Origin: Adlercreutzia hattorii
GTDB lineage: Bacteria; Actinomycetota; Coriobacteriia; Coriobacteriales; Eggerthellaceae
Reading direction: 5' to 3'
NCBI RefSeq assembly: GCF_011405655.1
Contig: NZ_AP022829.1
Location: 1,907,001-1,971,000 of the forward strand
Length of the DNA: 64,000 nucleotides
The translations under genes were made by a program, and so were the position numbers. Under the pieces are notes generated by a model, which saw only the letters and a program-made list of their open reading frames with translations, did not search any database and had not been told where the DNA came from. Position 1 is the first letter of the stretch. The number at the start of each line of letters is the position of its first letter. Of this stretch, positions 53,100 to 61,663 are shown piece by piece.

Positions 53100-55796
53100 C
53101 TATTGCGCCCTTCCGTGGCGGTGCTTCTTTTTCTTGTTGTTCACCGGTTTGGGCTTGGCGGCCGCCGCCACCGCCGCGGCGTCGGGCGCCTCACCGGTCG
53201 CCTCGGTCTGCTCGGCCACGTAGGCCTCGGCGCGGGCGTTGGCCTCAAGACGCGCCAGAGGCACCTGGGCGATGCCGGTGGAGGCAGAGTGGTCGAACTC
53301 GAACAGGCCCACTTCCGTGCCGTACTTCTTCTGCAGCTTCGCGAACTTCGGCTCGCGGGTCTTCCACATACAGTAGAGCGGGCAGGCGATGGCGATGGAC
53401 GAGTAGGAGCCGGCGATGAGGCCGATGGCCATGGCGAACGCGAAGTCCTTCAGCGTCTCGCCGCCGAACAGAAGCATCGCGAACACCGGGATGAACGAGG
53501 TGAGCGTCGTGTTGATGGTGCGGATGAACACCTGGTTCATGGAGTGGTTGGCCATGGTCATGAAGGTGCAGCGGATGTCCTCGCCCTTCATGTTGTCGTT
53601 GATGCGGTGGAACACGACCACGGTGTCGTAAAGCGAGTAGCCGAGAATCGTGAGCAGGGCGGCGATGGTGTTCGGGTTCACTTCCCGACCCACCAGTGCG
53701 TAGATGCCCACCACCAAGATGAGATCGTGGAACAGCGCGACGATGGCCATGACGCCCATCTTGTACTCGAAGCGGATGGCGATGTAGACGATGATGAGCA
53801 GGATGGACACGAGGAAGGCGATGAGCGAGCTTTGGATGACGCTCGCGCCCCAGTCGGGACCGATGGTGGTGACTTCGAAGTCGCTGGCGGTCATGCCGAG
53901 GGCCTCGGCCACCTGGTTGGCGCGGGCCGTGGCGTCCTCGGCCGAGGTGGTCGTGGTGCGCACGAGGAAGCCGGGCTCGCCGTTGGTCTCGGTGGTCTGG
54001 ATGACGGCGTCGGGCTCGCCGGCGTCGTTCATGGCCTCGCGCATCTGCTCGGTGGTGATATCGCCGGTGCCGTGGAAGGCCACCGACGTGCCGCCGACGA
54101 ACTCGATGCCGAAGTTCAGGCCGCGGAAGCCGACGATAGCGAGGCAAGCCACCATGGCTACGGCGGCCACCGTGAGGAACACGCGGCGGTAGCCGAGGAA
54201 GTTGATGTCGTGCTTGATGAAGCGGCCGCGGATCTTGCGCACGGTAGTGACGGCGACCGAGCCCGGCTCGCCCTCGCCCTCGGCGACGACGCGGGTCTCG
54301 GCGGCGTTCATCTGGGCCGCCGTCTCGGCCTCGGCCTCGGGCACGCCCTCGGCGGCGGCCAGCTCGGCGTAACCCTTCGACGCCTCGATGGAGTCCTTAA
54401 TGCCCCAGAAGCCGGGGTGCTTCGCAATGACCTTCGGCGCGAGCAGGCGGATGAGCGGCGCCTTGAAGATGAGCATCATGGCGATGTCGCAGATGATGCC
54501 CAAGGCCAGCGTCATACCGAAGCCCTTGACGGAGGCGGCGGCGAGGAAGAACAGGCACAGCGCCGAGACCATGGTCACGAGGTCGGCGTCGATGGAGGTG
54601 AAGATGGCGTGCTTCACGCCGGTGATGGAGGCCGCCTTCACGGATCGGCCCATGCGGATCTCCTCGCGGAAGCGCTCCACGGTAAGGATGGAGGAGTCGG
54701 CAGCCATACCGATGGTCAGCACGATGCCGGCGATGCCCGCCAGCGACAGACTGAACAGGTGGAAGGCGGAAAGGGCCGCCAGGATGCCGAGGTAGAGCAC
54801 GGCGAACACGGCCATGGCCGCGGCGGTGATGATACCGAGGCCCTTGTAGAAGAACAGCAGGTACAGCATGACGACCGCAAGGCCGATCAGCGCCACCACG
54901 ACGCCGGAGACGAGCGCGTCCTGGCCAAGGGTGGGGCCGACGACCTGGGACTGGGCGTACTCGAAGGACACCGGCAGCGAGCCGGACTCCAGGATGGTCT
55001 GCAGCGCCTTGGCGTCTTCCAAGGAGTACTGGCCGGTGATGGACACCTCGCCGTTGGGGATTTCGGACTGCACGGCCGGGGCGGACTGCACCTCGCCGTC
55101 CAAGATGATGACAATCTTGCCGTGGTCGGCCACCAAATCGCGCGAGGCGTCGGCGAAGGCCTTGGCGCCCTGGGAGTTCAACGTGATGTTCACGCTGTAG
55201 TAGGTGCTGCCCTCGCTCTCGCGGCCGATGGTGACGTTGGTGATGTCGGCGCCGGTGACGATGGGCGTGTAGGTGCCGGCCTCCACGGCCATGTGCTCAA
55301 CCTGGCCCGAGGGGAAGGCGTTGCCGAACTCGTCGGTCACCGTGCCCTCACCGGAAGTCTGGCCGGAGTCGATGGCGTTCTTCACGTCCTCATCGGTGAA
55401 CGAATCCAGGCGGGCGAACTCCAGCGAGCCGGTGCGCCCGATGGTGGCGAGCGCCTCTTCCGTGTCGGCCAGGCCGGGGATCTGCACGAGAATCTGGTCG
55501 TTCCCCTGTTCCTGCACCGTGGCCTCCGAGGCGCCCAGCGCGTTCACGCGGCTCTCGATGATGGCGCGGGACTTCTCCATGTCCTCGGGGGTGACCGGCG
55601 CACCGTCCGTGGACTTCGCCGTGAGCACCACCGACAGACCGCCCTGGATGTCCAGGCCCTGGTTGATCTTCTCGTTGGGCGGGGTGAACAGCACCACCGA
55701 CACAACGATGAGCAGAGTGGTGAGGATGAGAAGCCACACGTTGCGGCGATCCGCCGTACGGGCCGGCTTCTTCTTGACGTTGCGTTCCAATGCCAT
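53100..55796 (-). CDS. secDF: Fused protein-export membrane protein SecDF
   Basis: The 898-aa fusion joins SecD (QGLDIQGGLSVVLTAKS near residue 47, GIVLTIGMAADSSILTVERF) to SecF (LNFGIEFVGGTSVAF, ILGYSLYDTVVVFHRINDN) with twelve predicted membrane helices. It uses the proton gradient to aid Sec export. An acidic linker joins the halves and a basic KKKKHRHGRAQ tail ends the protein. GAAGG precedes the ATG. Confidence 0.95.
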   Translation of the reverse strand: MALERNVKKKPARTADRRNVWLLILTTLLIVVSVVLFTPPNEKINQGLDIQGGLSVVLTAKSTDGAPVTPEDMEKSRAIIESRVNALGASEATVQEQGNDQILVQIPGLADTEEALATIGRTGSLEFARLDSFTDEDVKNAIDSGQTSGEGTVTDEFGNAFPSGQVEHMAVEAGTYTPIVTGADITNVTIGRESEGSTYYSVNITLNSQGAKAFADASRDLVADHGKIVIILDGEVQSAPAVQSEIPNGEVSITGQYSLEDAKALQTILESGSLPVSFEYAQSQVVGPTLGQDALVSGVVVALIGLAVVMLYLLFFYKGLGIITAAAMAVFAVLYLGILAALSAFHLFSLSLAGIAGIVLTIGMAADSSILTVERFREEIRMGRSVKAASITGVKHAIFTSIDADLVTMVSALCLFFLAAASVKGFGMTLALGIICDIAMMLIFKAPLIRLLAPKVIAKHPGFWGIKDSIEASKGYAELAAAEGVPEAEAETAAQMNAAETRVVAEGEGEPGSVAVTTVRKIRGRFIKHDINFLGYRRVFLTVAAVAMVACLAIVGFRGLNFGIEFVGGTSVAFHGTGDITTEQMREAMNDAGEPDAVIQTTETNGEPGFLVRTTTTSAEDATARANQVAEALGMTASDFEVTTIGPDWGASVIQSSLIAFLVSILLIIVYIAIRFEYKMGVMAIVALFHDLILVVGIYALVGREVNPNTIAALLTILGYSLYDTVVVFHRINDNMKGEDIRCTFMTMANHSMNQVFIRTINTTLTSFIPVFAMLLFGGETLKDFAFAMAIGLIAGSYSSIAIACPLYCMWKTREPKFAKLQKKYGTEVGLFEFDHSASTGIAQVPLARLEANARAEAYVAEQTEATGEAPDAAAVAAAAKPKPVNNKKKKHRHGRAQ

Positions 55797-56169
55797 GGGA
55801 TGCGACCTTCTTCTTTCGCGTTCCGTTCTCCTGCGCGTTCTTTATACCGCGCGTTCCTTCTCTCTTGCGCGAAGAGCGCCCAAGCCTCCCCCGAAGCGGC
55901 GCTTTCACTTCAACTTGCCTATTGTGCCACAAATGAACCGAAGGTCAACGCCTGATTCTGACATCACGACAACTAATGCGGCATAATCGGGAGCGCCTCG
56001 GGAGCCTCAGGGGCGCGCCCCAACGTGACAACGCTCCTCCGCTCGGCGGCGAACCCGTGAAACGAGCGTGCTCCAACGCCAGAAGACCCCTCCACCCGGC
56101 GACGAGCGCGCCAAACGAATACACCCGCCTTCGCCTCAAGGCCGCAAGCTATCAATCTGGCTTGGAAAT
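55797..56169. other. Upstream region of secDF
   Basis: About 370 bases hold the secDF leader, with an AT-rich patch near 55840-55990 that may be the promoter. Beyond that, a partial repeat unit at 56156-56169 begins the repeat cluster. No gene is seen. Confidence 0.4.
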
Positions 56170-56433
56170 TGGCTTGGAAATCACGAAACATCGGAATACA
56201 GAGGGAAACGAACCCTACGATCGTCCAAAATGGCTTGGAAATCACGAAACATCGGCGATTGGCGCCTCTCGGCAGGCTATTTCCTTCATTTTTCTGAAGT
56301 TTCCCCAGGTGACGTATTACAACGAAACGCCTTTTTCGCTTTTAGCGCCGATGTTTCGTGATTTCCAAGCCATTTGAAGGCTGAGCACATGCGCTTTTGC
56401 CCCTAAACCCGATGTTTCGTGATTTCCAAGCCA
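56170..56433. repeat. Repeat cluster A: 25-bp sites, two direct and two inverted
   Basis: Two copies of TGGCTTGGAAATCACGAAAC plus ATCGG (56170-56194, 56231-56255) face two inverted copies (56347-56372, 56410-56433). A diverged cluster at 61239-61441 has the same 61-base and 142-base spacings and shares the block AGGTGACGTATTACAACGAA. It sits between the LuxR gene stop and secDF. No coding evidence. Confidence 0.9.
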
Positions 56434-56468
56434 TCCGAGGGCCGGCAGGTTGCGGCGATGACGCCCTA

Positions 56469-57893
56469 TCACGCACCCAACAGCGCCACGAGCTCGCGGC
56501 GGTTCGCGACGCCGCACTTCTCGTAGATGTGGCTCATGTGGGCCTTGAAGGTGCCCTCGGCGATGAACAGCTCCTGCATGATGGCCGGGCCGTTCTTGCC
56601 CTGGGCCACCAGCGCCAGAATCTCGGTTTCCCGCGGAGTGAGACGGGCGTGCTCGGCCAGCTCGGCCGCCCGCTCGTCGCGCCGCAGCTCTTCCGGGGTC
56701 TTCTCCACGAGGCCGCCCGCGTCCAGGATGCGCACGCCCCAGCGGCTCGCCAGCTCCTTCTCGGACAGCAGGATGAGCGTGGCCGCCAACATCATGGCCA
56801 CCACCACAACCGCGATGACCGCGTCCTGGGCGCCGGCGTTCATGCCCGCGGCGGCCATGACCTCGGCGACCCCCTTGCCCCAGATGACGAACACCTGCTC
56901 GGCACCTTTGATGGCGGCGAAGATGACGACCGTGACCCCGAGGCGCTTGACGATGTCGTACAGAAGCAGCGCCACGATGATGCCCACGAGCGAGTAGCTC
57001 ATGGAGATGAGGTAGCTGGACACCGCCGTGCCGAAGACGCCCTCGACGGGCACGAGCAGAAAGCCGCACACGATGAGCACGAGCGGCGAGCGGTACAGCG
57101 TGCCGATGTTGAAGCGGTTCGAGAAGAAGTAGGCGCTCGCGAACAGCACCGCCATGACGATGGCCGTCGAGACCGATGAGTGCATGCCGGCGCCGGCCGC
57201 CAGCTGGTGCTGGCGCAGCCCGTAGGCGAAGGAGTACAGGGCCAGAAGCACGAAGATCTTCCACGGGTAGGTGAACTTCGGAATGACCGGCGAGGGGCGA
57301 TCGGCGACGGGCAGCGCCGAGAAGGCACGGCGCAGGCAGAGCAGCGCCACCGGCGGCAGGATCACCAAAGCGCAGGCCACGCGCAAATCGTCCAGGCCGT
57401 CGCAGAAGAACACGCAGACGACGGCCACCAGCTGGGAGGCCGTCGTGTACAGGAAAATGCGGATGAGCGAGATGCAACTTAAGACCTCGGCCCACAGAAG
57501 CAGGAAGAGGCCGAAGCCCGCGCCTCCCGCCGCCGCGCCCGCGGCCACCAGCGCAATGGCCGCCGGCCCTGCGACCAGGCCGGTGCCGACCGCGATGAGG
57601 CACAGCGACGCCGCGACCATCAGCGCCGCCGACGCCGCGCGCATCCGCCCCGTGGCGTTCAGGGGCAGAAGGCGGCGCGCGGCAAGCGCCGCCGCGATGG
57701 AGACCAGGCAGAAGGCGTAGTCGAAGACGTCGTGCAGATCGAAGGCGGCCGGCAGCGCGAGGGCCGGCGCCGCCACGGCCAGCGTCACCCAAGCGCGGGC
57801 GCAGCCGAGCGCGAACAGGTAGGGCAGAATGCCCCGCAGGTACAGGGAGCGGTCTTCCCTCCCCTTCCGTATGTCCTTCAACAGGTTCCCCAT
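56469..57893 (-). CDS. LuxR-type regulator with multi-spanning membrane domain
   Basis: The 474-aa protein has 10-12 hydrophobic helices and a C-terminal LuxR helix-turn-helix (LTPRETEILALVAQGKNGPAIMQEL, then AEGTFKAHMSHIYEKCG). It has the same architecture as the regulator at 28435 and again lies beside a Tat flavoprotein gene, its probable target. It starts MGNLLKDIRKG; TATAAT ends 7 bases before the ATG and no ribosome-binding site is present, suggesting a leaderless mRNA. Confidence 0.87.
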   Translation of the reverse strand: MGNLLKDIRKGREDRSLYLRGILPYLFALGCARAWVTLAVAAPALALPAAFDLHDVFDYAFCLVSIAAALAARRLLPLNATGRMRAASAALMVAASLCLIAVGTGLVAGPAAIALVAAGAAAGGAGFGLFLLLWAEVLSCISLIRIFLYTTASQLVAVVCVFFCDGLDDLRVACALVILPPVALLCLRRAFSALPVADRPSPVIPKFTYPWKIFVLLALYSFAYGLRQHQLAAGAGMHSSVSTAIVMAVLFASAYFFSNRFNIGTLYRSPLVLIVCGFLLVPVEGVFGTAVSSYLISMSYSLVGIIVALLLYDIVKRLGVTVVIFAAIKGAEQVFVIWGKGVAEVMAAAGMNAGAQDAVIAVVVVAMMLAATLILLSEKELASRWGVRILDAGGLVEKTPEELRRDERAAELAEHARLTPRETEILALVAQGKNGPAIMQELFIAEGTFKAHMSHIYEKCGVANRRELVALLGA

Positions 57894-57900
57894 GGCGGCC

Positions 57901-57909
57901 ATTATAGCA
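57901..57909 (-). promoter_or_regulatory. Extended -10 placed for a leaderless mRNA
   Basis: TGCTATAAT on the minus strand is an extended -10, with its hexamer 7 bases from the ATG at 57893. The spacing is the same as at 26221. Confidence 0.5.
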
Positions 57910-57966
57910 GGTGACAGGGCCGGCCGGCGGCCGGGTCGGCGCTTTCCCGAGGCCTTTGCGGCATCG

Positions 57967-58015
57967 GGGCCGCTAGGGCCGCAAGGGGCCGCAAGAGCCG
58001 CCAAGGGCCGCACGC
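57967..58015. repeat. Short GC tandem repeat
   Basis: Four to five variants of GGCCGCAAG run in tandem in the gap between the flavoprotein stop and the LuxR regulator. Probably slippage-prone. Confidence 0.55.
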
Positions 58016-58078
58016 AGAAGGCCCAGCCGACGGGGAGGGAGCGCCGGCCGGGCACGGGAGGGCGAAACGGCAGGTGGC

Positions 58079-59719
58079 CTACAGGCTCGCCACCAAGCGA
58101 CCGGTGTAGTAGCCCGAGGTGATGGCGCGGCCGATGGAGAGCCCCTCGATGTCCATGGGGTAGTCCACGCCGCCGAAGAACTGGCCCGAGGCGTTGCCCA
58201 CGGCGTACAGGCCGCTGATGGGCTCGAACTCCCCGTTCAGGCACTGGTGGTTGCTATCGACCACGAGGCCGCCCAGGATGGCCGGCAGCTTGTTGGAGCC
58301 GCGGGGGATGGCGTAGTAGGGGCCGCCCTCGATGGGCACGAGGTACTTGGCGGCCTTGCCGAAGTCCTCGTCGCGGCCGGCGGCGCACAGCTCGTTGTAG
58401 CGGGCCACGGTGTCGGCCAGCGCGGCGGCGTCGATGTTCGTGAGCTTCCAATCGTTCTCGGCGGCGTAGGCGTTCATGGCCTCGGCCAAACCCTCGATGG
58501 TGTCTGCGGTGATCCACTTCTCGGGGTTCACCTTGTTGTCGCCGTTGTACTGGGAGATGTCGTAGGGGCTGGCGGCCTTCCACTCCTCGTAGAAACTCTC
58601 CCAGTTCGCGGGCACCAGACTGAAGAACTTCGCCGCCGTGGAGTCGGTGAAGCCGGCCTTCGCCAGGTACGGGCGGACGAAGTTGTTCATGTAGCCCATG
58701 CGGCAGCAGGTCTCGTCCATGAAGCGGTTGCCCTCCTGGTCGACGAAGAGGAAGGGCATCTCCAGGCGCACGGCCGCCGGCTCGCCGTGGATCATCTTGG
58801 TGTGGGTGTGCGGCGTCATGATGGCCCCGGCGTTCATGCCGGCCACCAGAGCGCTGCCGTCGCGGAAATCGGTGAACAGCGAGAAGCCCTTAGTGTCCGG
58901 CGCGTAGTAGTCGAGCATCTCCTGGTTGGAGGAGTAGTCGCCGCAGGCCAGAATAACGCCCTTGGTCGCCGTGAACAGGTGGTGCGCCCCGTCGGCATCC
59001 TCGCAGATGGCGCCCGTGACCGCGCCGGACTCGTCAGTGGCCAGCTGCTTGCAGGGCATGTTGTAGAAGAACTCGGCGCCGGCGGCGGCCAGGTTCTCGG
59101 CGATCACCGTGGCGGCGGCGTTGTGGTTGCCCTCCACGTGGAAGTAGGTGTTGGCGTGCAGGTGGATGTCGTAGCCGTTGTAGGAGAGCACCGCGTCGTG
59201 GGGCTTGCTTTCCACGCCGCCCTTCGCCGCCTCCTCGGCCCACCAGGCCAGCGCCTCCTGGGAATTGTGGGCCCAGATGTTCACGAGGTCGCGGTTGGAG
59301 CGGTAGTCGCTCTTCCAGTTGATGAAGCTCACGCAGGCCTGGACGGCGGCCTCGTCGGTCTGGGTGAGGTCGATGGAGGCGGCCATGTTGCCGGTGGTCT
59401 GGGCGGCGTTGATGTTCTGCACGCAGGCCACGCGCGCCCCGGCCTCGAGCGCGGTATGCACGGCGGACAGGCCCGACTCGCCGGCGCCGACCACGACGAC
59501 GTCGTACTCGTGGGTCTCGGCGAAATCGGTGATGGGCTCCTGGGGCGCGAGGAACGCGGGGCCGGCAGCGGCGCCCGTGTCGGCCAGGCCCTTCTCGGCG
59601 GCGGCCTCGGCGACGGTCTTGGGCTGGCCGCAGCCGGCGAGCGTGCTGGCGCCGGCCACGCCGAGCGCGGCCAGGCCGCCGAACTTGAACAGATCGCGAC
59701 GAGTAACGGTGGTGGTCAT
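58079..59719 (-). CDS. Tat-exported FAD-dependent reductase (fumarate/urocanate reductase-like)
   Basis: The 546-aa protein starts MTTTVTRRDLFKFGGLAALG, a Tat signal with Arg7-Arg8, then LAGCGQ, a possible lipobox. The FAD fold is YDVVVVGAGESGLSAVHTAL and the closing segment GLYAVGNASGQFFGGVDYPMDIEGLSIGRA. No heme or FMN attachment motif is present. Family members reduce fumarate-like acids or other acceptors with electrons from a cytochrome. GAGGGAG precedes the ATG. The acceptor is unknown. Confidence 0.85.
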   Translation of the reverse strand: MTTTVTRRDLFKFGGLAALGVAGASTLAGCGQPKTVAEAAAEKGLADTGAAAGPAFLAPQEPITDFAETHEYDVVVVGAGESGLSAVHTALEAGARVACVQNINAAQTTGNMAASIDLTQTDEAAVQACVSFINWKSDYRSNRDLVNIWAHNSQEALAWWAEEAAKGGVESKPHDAVLSYNGYDIHLHANTYFHVEGNHNAAATVIAENLAAAGAEFFYNMPCKQLATDESGAVTGAICEDADGAHHLFTATKGVILACGDYSSNQEMLDYYAPDTKGFSLFTDFRDGSALVAGMNAGAIMTPHTHTKMIHGEPAAVRLEMPFLFVDQEGNRFMDETCCRMGYMNNFVRPYLAKAGFTDSTAAKFFSLVPANWESFYEEWKAASPYDISQYNGDNKVNPEKWITADTIEGLAEAMNAYAAENDWKLTNIDAAALADTVARYNELCAAGRDEDFGKAAKYLVPIEGGPYYAIPRGSNKLPAILGGLVVDSNHQCLNGEFEPISGLYAVGNASGQFFGGVDYPMDIEGLSIGRAITSGYYTGRLVASL

Positions 59720-60092
59720 GGTGAACTCCCTCTCTTTCCGTTGCGCGGGACGCCTCTCATGCGCCCTCGTGCCTCTCCTTGCGCCGGGCGCTCCTTCGCG
59801 CCCTGCGCTTTGTCGGGCGCCGCGCGCCCTCCTTGACAGATGCCGCCCGGGGAACCACGACCGCGGCCTTCACCGCCGCTCTCGCACTCGGGCAGCCTTC
59901 CAGCTGCCGCCCGAGTACGGCACCCCGCGACAACCTTCAACTGGTGTGCGGGCTCGGCGCCCCGTGACGATCCCCACTATGGACGCCGCCGCGCCATCGC
60001 GCATCGGAAAGCGAGCGAGAAAAAGATTATTCTCGTAATCTTTTCCCTAATCCTTTACTCTGAACTGGGAAAACTATTTTCTTGAAAAGCAC
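59720..60092. other. Gap upstream of the Tat flavoprotein
   Basis: The gap holds a GC hairpin at about 59886-59918 (CTCGGGCAG with CTGCCGCCCGAG) and a strongly AT-rich patch at 60019-60085 containing the palindrome annotated separately. Open frames here have no ribosome-binding site and were not accepted. Confidence 0.5.
60021..60044. promoter_or_regulatory. AT-rich perfect palindrome
   Basis: AAAAGATTA and TAATCTTTT pair around 6 bases. It could be an operator for the downstream Tat flavoprotein or a terminator for the gene ending at 60093. It contrasts with the GC-rich surroundings. Confidence 0.5.
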
Positions 60093-61154
60093 CTAGCGAG
60101 GCTGCTCTTTGAGACAGTAATCCTCCAACGACCAACCCATGCGGAACAGGAGAGCTTGCTGATTCGCGAATTCCTTGCTTTGGGGGCGAAATCTTTTGCC
60201 CCGCCGGCGATAGCACTGCTCGGCGATGCGCCGCATCTCGCCCGAGCTGCCAATCTGCCCCGCCGTCACGGTGACGACCTTGTAGCCGTCCGTCTCAAGC
60301 GCCAGGCGCTTCTGGGCGTCTCTCGTCAGCTGCGAAGAGCTGGTGTGCTCGGCCGTTGAGTCGTACTCGATCGCAAGGCGAGCATCAGCAAAGAGGATAT
60401 CAGGGACGAGCGTGGTGCGGCGTGCTATCTGCTGAGCCTTGTGGCTCGGCCGCAACCGCCGGTTTACCGCAAGGTCTGAGAGCTGAAAGCCGCCATAGCG
60501 GTAAGGCAGCCCGAACACCATAGCGAGAAACGCCTCTGGAGGAGAGGCCGCACCTTCCGTAACCCACGGGAGCGCCCGGCGAGCCTCCTTCACGCCTTTA
60601 ATTCCAGGGTTGGCGCGGATAAAGGCCTCGATGCGCCTCTTCGAGGTAAGAGGCTCGCGTCGCCCAAGCTCGCCACCCTTCCCAGCGTCGAGGTAGAAGC
60701 GCCCGCAAAGCACATTGCCCGCGCGAACGAGCTCGTGAAAAGGAAGCGACTGCGCAAGCTGCACGAAGCAGAGCTCGGGACAGGAGACGAACACGCCGCT
60801 TTCCACGCGGCAGAAATCCTTTCCCTTCGGCATGCGAACCACAAGATGGCAGATCGCTTCCGACAATGGCCTTTTAGCATGAGACGTCGTAGAGACATGA
60901 TACGGCCGGGGCAAAAACGGAAAGAGCCTCCCCAAATGACGCAGCGCCTCAAGAACAGGCTCGCAATTCTTCAGGATCTTCGCCGACACCTTGCACGAGG
61001 CGTCAGGCGCCGACGGCGCGCAAAGCCAGTAGGAGAAAGCCGATATGCCAAAGAGGATCAACCGCATTCGCGGCATTCTAAGACCTCTGCTCGCCACGTG
61101 TTCTCGGAATAACGCGATACATGAAATATCCTCTGCTGAAAGTAAATGCATCAT
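60093..61154 (-). CDS. DUF559/AbiEi-like protein with endonuclease-like C-terminus
   Basis: The protein of about 353 aa ends in PDILFADARLAIEYDSTAEH and a following VVTVTAGQI segment, which resembles Vsr/PD-(D/E)XK-like DUF559 domains. The N-terminal half resembles AbiEi-type proteins only weakly. The start is uncertain: ATG at 61154 or further upstream; no clear ribosome-binding site. Role unknown; defence or TA-linked functions are guesses from the fold. Confidence 0.55.
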   Translation of the reverse strand: MMHLLSAEDISCIALFREHVASRGLRMPRMRLILFGISAFSYWLCAPSAPDASCKVSAKILKNCEPVLEALRHLGRLFPFLPRPYHVSTTSHAKRPLSEAICHLVVRMPKGKDFCRVESGVFVSCPELCFVQLAQSLPFHELVRAGNVLCGRFYLDAGKGGELGRREPLTSKRRIEAFIRANPGIKGVKEARRALPWVTEGAASPPEAFLAMVFGLPYRYGGFQLSDLAVNRRLRPSHKAQQIARRTTLVPDILFADARLAIEYDSTAEHTSSSQLTRDAQKRLALETDGYKVVTVTAGQIGSSGEMRRIAEQCYRRRGKRFRPQSKEFANQQALLFRMGWSLEDYCLKEQPR

Positions 61155-61238
61155 CTTTTGCCGAGCAGAGCGTCCTACTGCCGGCACAGAGCCCCCGCGT
61201 CGCCCATACGCCACCTTCTCCGCGCAAAGCTGGCATGA

Positions 61239-61441
61239 TGGCTTGAAAATGACGAAAGATCGGAATGCAGAAGAAAATCAGCGCTTCAATCGCCTGAAAT
61301 GGCTTGAAAAACACGAAAGATCGGCAGTTGGCGCCCCAAAAAGAACGGTGATGTCTCGATTCGCAGAGTTTTCCCAGGTGGCGTATTACAACGAAACGCG
61401 TTTTTCGCCTCCGACGCCGATGTTTCGTGATTTTCAAGCCA
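61239..61441. repeat. Repeat cluster B, homologue of the cluster at 56170
   Basis: Two direct sites (61239-61263, 61300-61325) and one inverted site (61416-61441) match cluster A at the same spacings, with about 20 percent base differences. The block ATTACAACGAAACGC is conserved. It lies in the 509-base gap between queA and the DUF559-like gene; the rest of that gap (61442-61663) shows nothing recognisable. Confidence 0.88.
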
Positions 61442-61663
61442 TTTCAGCAAGCAGCGCCCGCAGTTTTGCGCGCCAACGCAAGCAAGAGGTCGAGATGCCC
61501 CGCGTGGTGGGGGAAGGGACCCGCGGGTTTGCACACAACGCGACATCGCCGAAGGAGGGCGGTCGCCTCGCCGAAGGACGGCCGTCTCTAAAACCGCATT
61601 TTGCAAGCCAGACAGAGGGAAACAGGGAACCGCTCGACATGAATAGGCGAGCTGCAAACGCGT

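Noticed and set aside
53103-55955. 950-codon plus-strand open frame opposite secDF
   Set aside because: Shadow frame; secDF on the other strand has clear motifs throughout.
56156-56433. CRISPR array
   Set aside because: Repeats occur in both orientations with unequal spacers and no cas genes nearby.
59716-59967. Short open frames on both strands upstream of the Tat flavoprotein
   Set aside because: No ribosome-binding site and low-complexity Arg/Gly/Ala composition.
56170-61441. Conserved small protein read through both repeat clusters (shared ending PMFRDFQAI)
   Set aside because: Differences between the two copies fall evenly over codon positions, the shared peptide comes from the repeat itself, and both strands are equally open.
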